From positions 1,062,736-1,126,735 of the forward strand of contig NW_003314321.1 of NCBI RefSeq assembly GCF_000143415.4: 64,000 nucleotides of DNA, read 5' to 3'. This DNA comes from Selaginella moellendorffii. Lineage: Eukaryota > Streptophyta > Lycopodiopsida > Selaginellales > Selaginellaceae. The position numbers and the translations under genes are program-made. The first letter of the stretch is position 1. Every line of letters starts with the position of its first letter. Under the pieces are notes generated by a model, which made no database searches, had not been told where the DNA came from, and saw only the letters and a program-made list of their open reading frames with translations. This document shows, piece after piece, positions 44,377 through 55,199 of the stretch.

Positions 44377-46632
44377 TCACCCATGATACTGAGCAGTGCT
44401 ATCTATCTCTCTGCAGCTAAAGGCTTGTATCTTGAGTTGCTCCTCCCACATTCCTTTGCTTCCATAGAGCTTTGCCATCAACAAACAAGCTGCATCGTCC
44501 CTCCCGTCCAGCCTCACCAACTTCTCAAAAGCCATCCTTCCTTGTTCTACGTCTCTCCACTTCCAACAGGCGCTTAGAACAGTCGTCCAAGTGACAACAG
44601 TGGGTTTGAAAGGCATCGCAGCGACCACATCCACGGCCTCCTTGATCCTGTTAGCGCGACCAAGCATATCAACCAGGCAGTGGTAGTGCTCCAAGCTTGG
44701 ACTCACTCCAAAGGTGGACACCATGAGCTCGAAGTACCGGCGGCCAGTGTCGACCAGGCCAGCGTGACTGCAAGCAGTGAGAAGGCACACAAAGGTGACG
44801 CTGCTCACCGGGACTGTCTCCTCCAGCATCTGATGGAAGAGTTCCACGGTCCGGCGGAAAGCTCCCACTCGACTGTGCCCTGCCAAGAGCGCGTTCCAAG
44901 TCACGGAGTTTCTGGATGGAACCAGGCCACCAAAGACAAGCTCGCAGTCGCCAATGCTACCGCATTTGCCATAGCTATCGACGAGCGAAGTTTGTACGAT
45001 CTCGTCCTCCATTCCACTCCGGCTTACGTGAGCGTGGATCGCCTTGACAGTCTCCAAGCCGGCGGCACCATCGCAACTAGCCTTGAGAGCAGCAGCAAAC
45101 GTCAAAGCATTCGGGGCCGGACACTCTCCTTCGAGACCCATACGGGCGAGCAGCTCCAGCGCCGAGCTCGCGTCTCCATTGTCGGCATAGCCCAGTATGA
45201 TCGAGTTCCAAGTCACTACGTTCCTGGAGCGGCTGGAAGTCTCCTCAAACACTCGCCGAGCATCGCCCATGCTTCCACACTTGCCGTACATGTCAACGAG
45301 CGCGCTGACCACGAAGACGTCTGCCTCGCAGCGACAGGAAACTATCTGGGAATGAAGAACACGTCCTCGCTCGAGTGTAGCAGCTCTAGTTCTTTGCTGC
45401 TGCTTCTTCGCGTCGCGAAGCTCGGCCATGATCGAGCAAGCCTTGAGCGCTGCCACGAAGGTTGGCGCATTGGGCTTGCAAGGAACCTCCATTCGCGACT
45501 GGAGCTCGAGTGCCATCTCGGGTTCCTCGTTCTCGGCACAGCCAAGGATCAAAGCATTCCAGGAGACAACGTCGTGACACACAGCCTTGTCAAACGCCGC
45601 GCGAGCGTCCAGCAGGCTCCCACACTTGGCATAGCTGGTCACCAGAGCGTTGGCAAGGAACATGTCCGTGCGGGAGCACGCGCGAGCCTGCGAGTGAATC
45701 GCCATGCTCGATTCCAGCGCTTTCATCTTGGCTAGCTTTCCATCGGCAAGGAGCTCGCCCTCCTCGGCGGCTGCGAGCCCAGCGCAAGCCTTGATCGCGA
45801 TGAGGAAAGTCCTGGCGTCCGGCGAGATGGCGACGGAGCGTTGCGTCATTCGAGCAAACAAGTCCAATGCCAGGCGTGGCTCGCCGCTGTCTACGTAGCC
45901 GAGCATGAGCGAGTTCCACGACACCACGTCTCGATGACCCGCCATGGCCTCGAAGATCCTGGTCGCGCTCGCCAAGCTCCCACACTTGGCGTACACTGCC
46001 AGCAGCGAGTTTTGGACGAAGAGATTGGAGGCGTGGCCGCTGGCAACTGCGTCGTGGTGAATTGCATTGCCAGTTTCCAGGATCCTGTAGCGATCACAGT
46101 CATTAATTCCAGCACCATCTTCTTCCTCTCTCGTGATCAGACTCGTGCAAGCTTTCAAAGCCGCGACAAAGAGGCGAGCATCTGGAACACAAGGATACGA
46201 CGAGCCAGAGCCTCCTTCCCCTCTCGATCGCGATCGCGAGAACAAGGCGAGCGCCACCTCTTCCTGCCCGGACTCGACATAGCCAAGAATGAGAGCCGTC
46301 CACGACACCACATCCCGCCGGCGCATGCCATCGAAAACCACGCGCGCATCCGTCACGCTCCCACATTTCGCGTACATGCTGATGAGCGCGTTGCTCGCCA
46401 CCATCGCATCGAGGCCCCATCGCTGGGCGCCCCTGTGGAGCTCGAGATTCCTCCCAATCTCGACCTCCTTGGCAATCCCGCATCCCTTGGCCGCCGCGAG
46501 CCACAGCGACGAACTGGGCGATCGATCCAGGCAAGAGAGAGGAGCGAGGAGGAGATCCGGAGGGACCCAAGATGACGTTGATATCCAAGAGCGCCGCCAG
46601 GAAGGAGAAAGAGACGAAGAACACTTCCACAT
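44377..46632 (-). CDS. Pentatricopeptide repeat (PPR) protein, PLS class
   Basis: Intronless 751-residue protein. PLS-class PPR proteins bind organellar RNA, usually for C-to-U editing or maturation. Repeats run through most of the protein with the typical units NALISMYAKCGSVTDARVVFDGM, DVVSWTALILGYVESGQEEVALALF, NSLLAVYAKCGSLASATRIFEAM, NALVTSYAKCGSLLDARAAFDKA, SALVDMYGKCGSMGDARRVFEE and TSLVDSYGKCGSIGDCELVFGGL. The C-terminus has an E-like segment (MPFKPTVVTWTTVLSACWKWRDVEQGRMAFEKLVRL) and stops soon after, without a DYW deaminase domain. The start used is the ATG at 46632; the frame upstream opens only at a TTG. The first 40 residues are Ser-rich and could be an organelle transit peptide. 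The RNA target is unknown. Confidence 0.93.
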   Translation of the reverse strand: MWKCSSSLSPSWRRSWISTSSWVPPDLLLAPLSCLDRSPSSSLWLAAAKGCGIAKEVEIGRNLELHRGAQRWGLDAMVASNALISMYAKCGSVTDARVVFDGMRRRDVVSWTALILGYVESGQEEVALALFSRSRSRGEGGSGSSYPCVPDARLFVAALKACTSLITREEEDGAGINDCDRYRILETGNAIHHDAVASGHASNLFVQNSLLAVYAKCGSLASATRIFEAMAGHRDVVSWNSLMLGYVDSGEPRLALDLFARMTQRSVAISPDARTFLIAIKACAGLAAAEEGELLADGKLAKMKALESSMAIHSQARACSRTDMFLANALVTSYAKCGSLLDARAAFDKAVCHDVVSWNALILGCAENEEPEMALELQSRMEVPCKPNAPTFVAALKACSIMAELRDAKKQQQRTRAATLERGRVLHSQIVSCRCEADVFVVSALVDMYGKCGSMGDARRVFEETSSRSRNVVTWNSIILGYADNGDASSALELLARMGLEGECPAPNALTFAAALKASCDGAAGLETVKAIHAHVSRSGMEDEIVQTSLVDSYGKCGSIGDCELVFGGLVPSRNSVTWNALLAGHSRVGAFRRTVELFHQMLEETVPVSSVTFVCLLTACSHAGLVDTGRRYFELMVSTFGVSPSLEHYHCLVDMLGRANRIKEAVDVVAAMPFKPTVVTWTTVLSACWKWRDVEQGRMAFEKLVRLDGRDDAACLLMAKLYGSKGMWEEQLKIQAFSCREIDSTAQYHG

Positions 46633-46986
46633 GTATGAGCTAGTCAACGCTCCTAGTCAAGAACCCTAAATTTGTGTGGTGGGAAGACATCGACCGTGGC
46701 TGGTGGCTATGGTGATGCACAGTCGTTATAGGAGGTGCCACGTGGGCACATCCAAGATCGAATATCAGAGTCAACCGCGGGATAGTGTCGGGCTGGGCTG
46801 ATTCCGCGCGCTAACGGAGAAGCAGCAGATCGAGAAGCTTCGAAGGCTGGATCCATGGATCCATTCAAGGTAGAGAGATCTTCTTCTCTACAGCTAGACT
46901 GAATCTGGGAGATTGGGCGCTGTCTCGTCCAGCACTGTAGCTAGGGCGATGTAGAGCTTAGATCTAAGCGCGCTCCAGATCCGAGA
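46633..46986. promoter_or_regulatory. Divergent promoter region of PPR and COI1
   Basis: The PPR gene (minus) and COI1 (plus) start 354 bp apart, so this short stretch must hold both promoters. It includes a CACGTG G-box at about 46739-46744 (GCCACGTGGGC), a motif bound by bHLH factors such as MYC2 and by bZIPs. No open frame here is convincing. Confidence 0.45.
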
Positions 46987-48978
46987 ATGGGCGAACGTAG
47001 CTGCTGCAGCAGGACCAGGCAGAGGAACAGCAGGGATGGCGATGCGAGCATCATCGATCAAGTGTGCGAGCATCCGTTGCTGCTGGAGAGCGTGCTTAGC
47101 ATCATCTTTGGAATGGTGGACAGCCCCGCGGAGAGGCGGGCGATGTCCGAGGTGTGCCGCCAGTGGCACGCCATGGACAGGGAGACGCGCAAGCACGTTT
47201 ATGTGGCCTTCGTCTACTCGGTGTCGCCCGCTACGCTCACTCGCCGCTTCCCCAACCTCCGGAGCCTCAAGCTCAAGGCCAAGCCGAGGGCCTACGAGTT
47301 TGATCTCCTCCCCCACAACTGGGGGGGTCATGTCCACCCCTGGCTTGAAAACATTGGGCCCGCCTACCCGCAGCTCTCTGCGCTCCATCTCCGCCGCATG
47401 GAAGTCCGCGACCAGGACCTCTCCGCCGTCGCCACCGCCTACGCCGCCAGCCTCGAGACGCTCAAGCTCGACTTTTGCTCCGGCTTCTCCACCACCGGCC
47501 TGCGAGCCATCACTGGATCCTGCAAGTAAGCTCTAAGATGATATAGCTCCTGATTGATTTGAATTGGATTCACTCTATCTAGGTGCCTCAAGGTGCTCTA
47601 CGTGGAGAACAGCTACGTCTCGGACGAGGGCGGGCAGTGGCTCAACGAGCTGGCGCTCCACAACCGGGTGCTCGAGGTGCTCGATTTCCAGCTCGCCATT
47701 GGCATCTCCAAGGTGAACGTGGAGGACGTGAGAACCATCATCGAGAAGTGCCCAAACCTGACGTCCCTCAAGCTGGTGGAGGGCGAGGACGGGCTGGGCG
47801 ATGGGCTGAGGAAGGCCCTGGCGTCGTCCACATCGCTCCGGGAGCTGGGCATCTTCCTCACCGCGCAAGAGGAAGACGATCAGGAAGAGATCGATCAGGG
47901 CACCAGCAGCACAGGCCAGCAAACAATGAGAGCGCTGCTACCCAGAAATCTCACCAGCATCTCGGGGGATATCCCTCTCCCGCTCTACACCTCCGTGGCG
48001 GCGCAGCTCCTCAAGCTGGATCTCATGACCACTACCTCCATCGAGGCGGAACAGCACCACGCCCTCCTCCGCTGCTGTACCAGGCTCCAAAACCTTCAGG
48101 TATACAGAGTCAGTGATTGATCATAACTCATGTCACGTACGTGCATGCATGGCTATGGCGGCAATGGTTGACGGGAAAACCAGGTGCGGACAGTCATCGG
48201 CGATGAAGGCCTGGCCATTGTGGGCGAGTGCTGCAAGGATCTTCGCAAGGCCCGGATCGAGGACCACAACGACGAGGGGACCTCGGTGTCACACACGGGT
48301 CTCATGGCCCTGGCTCGCGGCTGCTCCAAGCTCGAGAAGCTGGCCATCTACGTCGCGGACATGTCCAACCAGGCGCTGGCCGCGGTGGGCAGCGGCTGCC
48401 CCGACCTCCGCGACTTCCGCCTCATCCTCACCGAGGCCAACGATCTGAGCAGCATGACCGAGCTGCCGCTGGACGCCGGCTTCGACGAGCTCATGCGCGG
48501 CTGCCACCGGCTATCGCGCCTGTGCATCTACGTCCGCCCCGGCGCGCTGTCCGACCACGGCCTCGTCCGGATCGGCCACCGCGGCGCAAACCTCAAGGCC
48601 TTGCTCCTCGGCTGCTGTGGCGACAGCGATGCCGGCTTCCTGGCCATCGCGCGGGGCTGCAAGCGCCTCCAGCGGCTGGAGATCCGCGACTGCCCCTTCA
48701 CCGACGATGGGCTGCTGCGCGGCGTGGGATGCATGGAGGACCTCAAGCTCATGTGGATCCAGGGATTCAGGATGGACGACTACGGGAAATTGGACGTGCT
48801 GGGCGGGGAGAAGTACCGCAATGTCGAGTGCACGCGCCGGGATCCAATCCAGTGCTTGATCTACCGCTCGCTCGCCGGGCCGAGACTAGATTGCCCCGAG
48901 GAGGTGGTGTCGCCGCAGGGAAATGGGATGCTCCGCCACAACTGGCTCACTCCAAGCGGTGGGCTCGTCGTCGGCTAA
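46987..48978 (+). CDS. COI1: COI1 jasmonate co-receptor F-box protein
   Basis: F-box/LRR subunit of SCF-COI1, which together with JAZ repressors binds jasmonate-type hormones and directs JAZ ubiquitination in the nucleus. The exons are 46987-47525, 47583-48099 and 48184-48978, giving 616 residues (Arabidopsis COI1 has 592). The F-box region is LLLESVLSIIFGMVDSPAERRAMSEVCRQWHAMD. LRRs follow, with the COI1-specific RFPNLRSLKLKAKPRAYEFDLLPHNWGG and ending RSLAGPRLDCPEEV. Equivalents of the ligand-contact residues are present: Arg101 (At R85), Phe105 (F89), Arg354 (R348), Ala406 (A384), Tyr408 (Y386), Arg431 (R409) and Tyr468 (Y444). The match to COI1, rather than to TIR1/AFB, is clear from these. 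A G-box lies in the upstream region. Confidence 0.95.
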
Positions 48979-50058
48979 GTGACTATTCCGTGTGTGTATG
49001 ATTATTCCAAGGCATATTCGTTTGTTTGTTGGGACGTTGAGGCATATGCCACTAGATTCGCCACCATTACCATGTGGCATACCATAGTCAAGTGGGCCAT
49101 ACCAAGTCGAGTTACGTCGTAGCGCTCCATCCCCACGTGTGATTGGTGGGGCCAGGCAACACGTGTGTCCAGTGGCCAGTGGCCATGTCACGTCATACTT
49201 TTTATTTACATATATATGTTGGGTTGCTCATGACATGTGCATGTGACCCGCCCCTATTAAATGCCAACCAGCCACCCCCACGTTGCCTTCCTTGCGTCGC
49301 GGGCACGGAATATCCCTTGTGTTCGCGGTCAAGGCAACCGCCACCCACTACGCCCGTCATGCCCGTCACGTATGGGTGTGCATTATTCGAGTGTATGGAT
49401 GAGAGTATAAATCCCTTCTTTCCATCTATCCATATCCACATTCCCCTCTTGTGAGCGTGATGCCATACGATTGCAAAGGTAGAAGAAGAAGAATACGATA
49501 CTATCTACAATGTAGCCATCGATGATGCGCACGGCCGGATGCATGCATGGGCACCACCACGGCACGTGCGCATGCGGGCCGCACGGGCGCACGCGCAGCA
49601 CGTGACGGCCCCATTTAACGGAACCCTAGCGCCGCTAGCCCCACGGAAGCCCTACCGTACGGTAAGAGAGAGGAGAGAGAGTGTGTTCTTCGTCTCTCTC
49701 TTCTCTTCACTCCGCGCCCCCGCCATACCCGGCTAGCTTTGGCGTGTTTCTTGGGGGATTTTAGGCGGTGCTTGGTAGCGTGCGCGCTGCTGCTACTGCT
49801 GTAAGAGCTCTAGCTCATGGTGCCAGGCTACATTCCTCGGCAGCGCCGCTGCCCAGCCGTCGCGGCGTGATGGCAATGAGAGGTTTTTGGAATCGTTTCT
49901 CTTGCGAGCGAGCAATGAGGGCGAGCTAGTTGTGGCGGCAGCTCCAGGTATTGTGTAGCAATGCTTGGCATTTCTCTCGCTTAGCTCGTTTTCCTTCCAT
50001 CTATCAGATCTGGGAGAATAGTTAAGAGTTTTGCTTCCACTCTCCCCACCACTCGGCC
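48979..50058. other. Intergenic region between COI1 and BZR1
   Basis: This 1.08 kb stretch holds the COI1 3' UTR and the BZR1 promoter and leader. ACGT-core motifs (CCACGTGTG near 49133, GCACGTGCG near 49562, GCACGTGAC near 49597) and a GA-rich run (about 49665-49685) occur. No coding frame with a recognisable domain is present. Confidence 0.5.
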
Positions 50059-51742
50059 ATGACTTCGGGCGCGCGGCTTCCCACTTGGAAGGAGCGGGAG
50101 AACAACAAGAAGCGCGAGCGGCGGCGGCGAGCCATCGCTTCCAAGATCTTCTCGGGTCTCCGCCAGTTCGGCAACTACAAGCTCCCCAAGCACTGCGACA
50201 ACAATGAGGTTCTCAAGGCGCTGTGTGCCGAGGCCGGATGGGTCGTGGAGGAGGATGGAACCACCTATCGCAAGGTATGTGTTCTTCGCTTGCTAGAAGC
50301 GAGAGAAAGAGAGAGAGGGCTTCTCTGCCAAGTCTGACTCACAGAGTGGTGGTGCTATGCAGGGTGCCAAGCCCGTGGAGAGAATGGAAGTTTGCGCGTC
50401 GGCCCCGGCGAGTCCAAGCCCGACTTCTTCGTACCATGGTGGTGGCAGCAATGGTCACACTCTCACCACCACCACTCCCACCGAGCAAGGCACCACTACC
50501 GCGTCCGGCGCCTCCTTGATACCCTGGCTCAAAGGTCTGTCCGGCACCACCACTCCCACAAGCTGCTTCCACGGCGCCTCAAGCGCTCCAGTCACGCCAC
50601 CGCTGAGCTCTCCCAAAGGAAGCAAGCCTTTCAGCCTTAACGGTGGAGGTGGTGCCATAGCTCCAGCGCCTCTCGTCCACGCTCACCATCCCACGGGTGT
50701 CAAGAACCACCAGCAGGCCGAGTGGGACAGAGTCACCATGGCCGAGCACTGGCTCGACTCCACGACCGGGTATGGAAACGCGAGCGGGAGCTGGAGCCCG
50801 GTGATCGTCGGACCGGCCATTCCGAGTCCGTCAGCCGCGAGAGCCAACGTTGTTCGTCCCTGCGAAACTCCCGACGGTTGTATGACTCCATGCTCGGACG
50901 TTGGTGACTCGGAGCCCAACGTCACGGAGCTCCTCAGCAGATATAGCGGTAACAAGAGCGGGAGGTGGATCAATGGAATGCGAGTGGTGGTGAATCCGAG
51001 CTCCGCCGCCGCCGCTGCCGCTGTTAGCGCTGCTCCAAGCAACAACCATCACGCAAACGTGAGCGTCAACTTGACCGGCCACCACAGTCCCGGGATTCTC
51101 AGTGGCTTTGGCTCCAACAGCATGGTCCCAACTATCTCTTCGTCCGGGACCGCGACTCCCACCGCTGGAAGGAGCTATGGCCAGCACCAGCACCAGCACC
51201 AGCACCACTTGGAGCAGCACCACCATCACTTTGTGGACAGCGGCGGTGGCGGGTGGATGAAACCAGCGGGAGCAACAGCAGCATCTTTGCCGCTCGCTTC
51301 GTCTGGATCGGGATTTCCGACAGCTCCAGCGCAACAGCAGGCGCAGGCTCTGGCCAGCCATCACTCTCACGCTCATATGGTGTTCAACGCTGGCGGCGGC
51401 TTTCATGAGCGTGACAATAACTTCTACGCCACCAACACTGCCGCCGCCGCTGCTGTTGCTGCTAACACTACCACCCCCAACAACAGTAATGGCGATGTGG
51501 ATGAGGATCACCAGCAGCAGCAGCAGCAACAGCAATGCTCGCCTTGCTCGTCGAGCGTGTGTGGTGTTGTGGTGGAGACTGGCAAGCGGAAGAGGAGCTT
51601 ACACGAGCTGGACCTGGAGATGACAAGCTCCATCACCAGGCTACAAGCCATGGCTACTAATGACTCGAATGCTCCAGGGAGGAACGCCACCATCTCCGAT
51701 CGGCTGCAGCTCACTCTGGCTACTCCTGCGTCTTCCAGCTGA
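50059..51742 (+). CDS. BZR1: BZR1/BES1-family transcription factor
   Basis: Plant-specific atypical bHLH factor that executes brassinosteroid responses and is controlled by GSK3/BIN2 phosphorylation. The exons are 50059-50274 and 50363-51742, giving 531 residues. The DNA-binding domain is intact ([67 protein letters not shown]), with the single family intron after TTYRK. A Ser/Thr-rich region with many SP/TP sites follows ([46 protein letters not shown]), fitting GSK3 targets. The protein is longer than Arabidopsis BZR1 (336) because of His/Gln/Ala-rich inserts ([23 protein letters not shown] near 51510). It ends in [13 protein letters not shown], whose LQLTL fits an LxLxL EAR repression motif. 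Confidence 0.95.
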
Positions 51743-51975
51743 CAGGCAAGTTCGCTTCTCATGTTTTCCTTTCCCTGACAAGCTTTGGTGCTTGCTCTTG
51801 CAGAACGCTGCTATCTCTTCCTAGTCAACTTCCATAGCTACTTAACCAACGATGGCATCGATATAACTAAAGAAAAACATATCTTGTGTTCCATCGTACC
51901 TAGCTACGTCAAGAAACAAACTCCTCTTTCGCTCTTACCACGAGGTATTTTTCATGTTATATGAGTGGAACGAAT
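51743..51975. other. Convergent spacer (BZR1 / Cys-rich gene 3' ends)
   Basis: This 233 bp stretch carries the 3' UTRs of the two convergent genes. Nothing else is visible. Confidence 0.5.
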
Positions 51976-52949
51976 CTAGGCAGCAGGACAGGCTTTAGCC
52001 TGCGTGATCTCCAATATGTGCTGCGCTTGCTCCACGATGGCGTCGAAGGATTTGCCACAGAAGAAAGAAGCGGCCGGCATGAGCAGTGACGCTCCAGGAG
52101 CAGCGAACGCGACGGCCAGTCCCAGCGCGACACAAACGGCGGTGAAGCTCCCGGTTTTAGCGAGCTCCGCGGCTATGGCGGCACAGGTAGCACTGTCAAC
52201 CGTGTAGAGTACCGCGTTGCACTTGTGTGGGAATGCCCGCGACACGGAGCTCGCTTCCTCCCAGCAAACGGGGCCCTGGCCCGCGAATCCCTGCGGACAA
52301 GCTTTGTAGCACAGGCCTCCATTCTCTTCCTCGTCGGGCTTGCAAACTAGCGGAGTTCCGGCCCCTCGTCCATACGAATGTTTCGTGAAAGATCTCCGGC
52401 AGAAGCATCCGGCGTCCTTGTATCCTGGTTTGCAGCCTCCGCAGCAGCCGAAGACTGTGCAGCAGCATCCTTTACCGTAGGAGCTCCAGCAAACACCGCC
52501 CATGTCGCGGGTGTCGCTCGGACACGATCTCCAGCACACCGGCCCGACTCCGGTGTGGTTTGCGGAGCACTGCTTGTAGCACAGCATGCCATTCCGCTCG
52601 CTTCCATTGTGGCACGAGCTTACTGGCACTCCGGCTCCTCGCCCTCGAGCTTGAGCGATGCAAGCCTTGCCTGCCCAAGATCTTTTGAGTACTAAGAAGC
52701 TTGGCTCTACATTGTAGAAAAGTGTGAAGTATGTATAGATCTTGCGACTTGCTTACCTTGGAGACTGTTGCTTGCTAGGGCTGTGGCTGGAGCTGGAGCT
52801 GGAGTGCTCGTGGCCTCCACTTGAACTAAACAAATCAAAACAATGAGTAGAAGAAATCTCTGTGTTGTTTGAGACCACCACGAAGAACACGAAGAGGAAC
52901 ACGAAGTCGAGGACGAGGAGACGCGCTTTGTTATGCAAGACTTTCCCAT
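51976..52949 (-). CDS. Secreted or membrane cysteine-rich protein, unknown family
   Basis: Two predicted exons, 52949-52757 and 52670-51976, join in frame (donor AAG-GTAAGC, acceptor TTGGGCAG) to give 295 residues. The first exon carries a Ser/Cys-rich N-region and a hydrophobic core (RFLLLIVLICLVQVEA), so it is a signal peptide or anchor, followed by an Ala/Pro/Thr stretch. The body contains two diverged copies of one unit: GRGAGVPVSSC ... NGMLCYKQC ... GVGPVCW and GRGAGTPLVC ... NGGLCYKAC ... GQGPVCW. Between them is CWSSYGKGCCCTVFGCCGGCKPGYKDAGCFC. Near the C-terminus is a hydrophobic Ala-rich stretch (FTAVCVALGLAVAFAAPGASLL) that could span a membrane. I do not recognise the family; the structure suggests disulfide-bonded extracellular repeats. 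Confidence 0.78.
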
Positions 52950-53080
52950 AAAGCAACTCACTTGTTTGGCTAGATAGCTACGCAATGTAGTGTGGTGGCT
53001 CACCTAAAGGCGGTGGAAGGAAAAAGAAGAAGAGATTCTATCCTCCACTTCTCGCCCTCCTTTGGGAAAGGCAGCCACCA

Positions 53081-55199
53081 TCAATGCTTGTGCTCTGGGA
53101 CTTTGTTGTTGGAAGGAACGGCGTTGAGCGTTTTGGAAGGAAGCCTGCGAGGCACGCGAGGCTTGGCACAGGCCTGGAGAGGTTCCAGCTTCTGGGTGGT
53201 GAGATAGACCGTGTCTTCCACAACATTCCTCTTGTCCATATCACCTTGCGGCAAAGTCCACTCGAAGTGCTGGACGAGAGTGGCGATGATCATGGGAACA
53301 ACGTAAAAAACTTGGGCCATCCCGGCGCAAATCCGTTTGCCTCCGCCAAAGGGCATGAGTCTCATGTCCGTCAATCCCATGTCAAAGCTGCCACCTTCGA
53401 CTCCTAGAAACCGTGATGGATCCCACGTCTCGGGATTGCTCCAGCGTTTTGGGTCGTGGTGGATTCCAAAGATGTTGACAATCAGCTGGAAAGTTTTACG
53501 TTGTGATCGAGCTATGAACAAGAAACCTTTGGCTTTCACTCACCTGGTAGCCAGCCGGAATGGTGTAGCCACCCAGCTCGACTTGCTCGTGTATGTATCT
53601 CGGGGGTAAAATTGGAACGGGGCTGTATTTTCTCAGCGTCTCTTTGATGACAGCGTTGAGGAAGGGAAGATTTGGAAGATCGTCTTCGCTCACCATCCGC
53701 TCATCTCCCACCACGCGTTTGATCTCGTTGTATAGCTTCTCCTGCAAAAGTTTTGATGTTAGCTTCCCAGTGTATATTGTGATGGTCGATCTTGCTACCT
53801 GTAGTTTTGGACCGCTGGCCAGCTCGTAGAGAGCCCACTCGGATGTCACCAGTGTCGTGTCGGAGCTCTCAATGATCGGCTCCCACGCAGCCAGCAACAG
53901 CTCGTCCTCACTGTAGTGTGATTCATTGTCGAGAAGAACATCGCAGTAGCACTTGTCTCGCTGCTGCAAAGTAGAAGACACAAATCTCGTGAATATACTA
54001 GCGTCTCATAAACAACAGAAACAAACCTGGCTGCGAGAGAGTTGCCTGTGCTGCTCCATCAATGCTTTGGTCACCGCAGACCTCTTGCGCTCCACCTTGT
54101 AGATCCCATCCTCAAACTTCCGATTGGGAATCCACTTGAGGCTCGGGAAAAAATCTCTCCAATCGATCTGGACGGCCGCTTTCATCACGTCCTGCACAAG
54201 GACGCGGTAAATCTCCCATCTCGTCACCTCTGCTCCAAGCTCTGGAACTCTAACACTCTCGATATCTCGGCCAAAAACCTACGTATCACGAAACTTTAGC
54301 TCTTCCTCGAGATGTTTTACACTTGCCTGGTGCATTCCTAAACGGAAGAGAAAGTTGGCAATGCAATCTCTGGCGTTCACCTGACCTGTAGAACCAGGAA
54401 ACCTCCCGAGCTCATCAAACAGGCCGTCGAGTGCAATTCGCAAGTAATTTTCGCGCTGAACATGCAGAGCTTTCTGAAAGGAAATGTGATTTAGAGAATA
54501 AATCAAGCAAAGTAACCTGCGAAGTTTGTCCGAGCAAGTTGTTCACCACCATTCTCTTGAGCATCCTATACCGATCGCCATAGTCACTCATTGCCACGAT
54601 CTTCCTGTTCCTGGTAAGAATGGTAAGGTTTGATCCCAAATCCCTGTTGGAGATGGAGGAATACTTGGCGACAACAGCCTGCCACCAATGAGTTAGCTTT
54701 GCCATGAAAGATGCTGTTTACCACCTCTCTTGCGAGCTCCGGCGAGCTGACAATTACTTGGGATTTCTGGCCGGTCCTGATGGTGTAGATCGGCCCATAC
54801 TCGTTACTCCAGCTTGTAAGCTTGCGGTGTGGCCTCTCCACCGTCATCTGGAGGAGGTTTCCAACAAACGGCAGCCCTGGCACCTCTGCCACACACGAGC
54901 AAACTCTACAGTAATGTTTTGGCTGATCGACAGATGCATGCTCGAACAACTTAGATCATTGAGTGGTTACCTGGCGGTAGATTGTTGCGGCGTCGTTTCG
55001 AAGAATGCTTGTGTAAGATGGCGACGGTGATGCAAAGCAGCGCCAGTCCCAGTAGAGCGGCAGTGGCGGCAGGAGGAAGAAAAGACCCTGCACCAAATTC
55101 CCCGAAAGCTTGATCCAAGCCGCTGCTTTTCGCCATGTCTTCGAGCTTCCTTGCCGCTGCCTCGGACCACAGGGGCAAGGCCGCTCTTAGAGAAGCCAT
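53081..55199 (-). CDS. KO: ent-Kaurene oxidase, cytochrome P450 CYP701 family
   Basis: CYP701 oxidises ent-kaurene in three steps to ent-kaurenoic acid in gibberellin synthesis, at the plastid envelope/ER. The start ATG is at 55199 and about eight exons follow on the minus strand. The N-terminus has a hydrophobic anchor (FLPPAATAALLGLALLCITVAIL) and a basic/proline hinge (KRRRNNLPPEVPGLPFVGNLL). CYP701-type blocks are SNEYGPIYTIRTG, YGDRYRMLKRMVVNNLLG, PNRKFEDGIYKVERKRSAVTKALM, the I-helix EPIIESSDTTLVTSEWA, the K-helix ETLRKYSP (ExxR), PPRYIHEQVELGGYTIPAG, WDPSRFLG, and the haem loop MPFGGGKRICAGMAQ with its cysteine. It ends LTTQKLEPLQ followed by a short Pro/Lys-rich tail. Residues of all core motifs are intact. 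The upstream frame opens only with TTG. Confidence 0.93.

Noticed and set aside
44680-45735. A 351-codon plus-strand open frame
   Set aside because: It lies antisense within the intronless PPR gene, whose repeat structure is unmistakable on the minus strand. The frame has no domain and is a by-product of GC-rich codon use.
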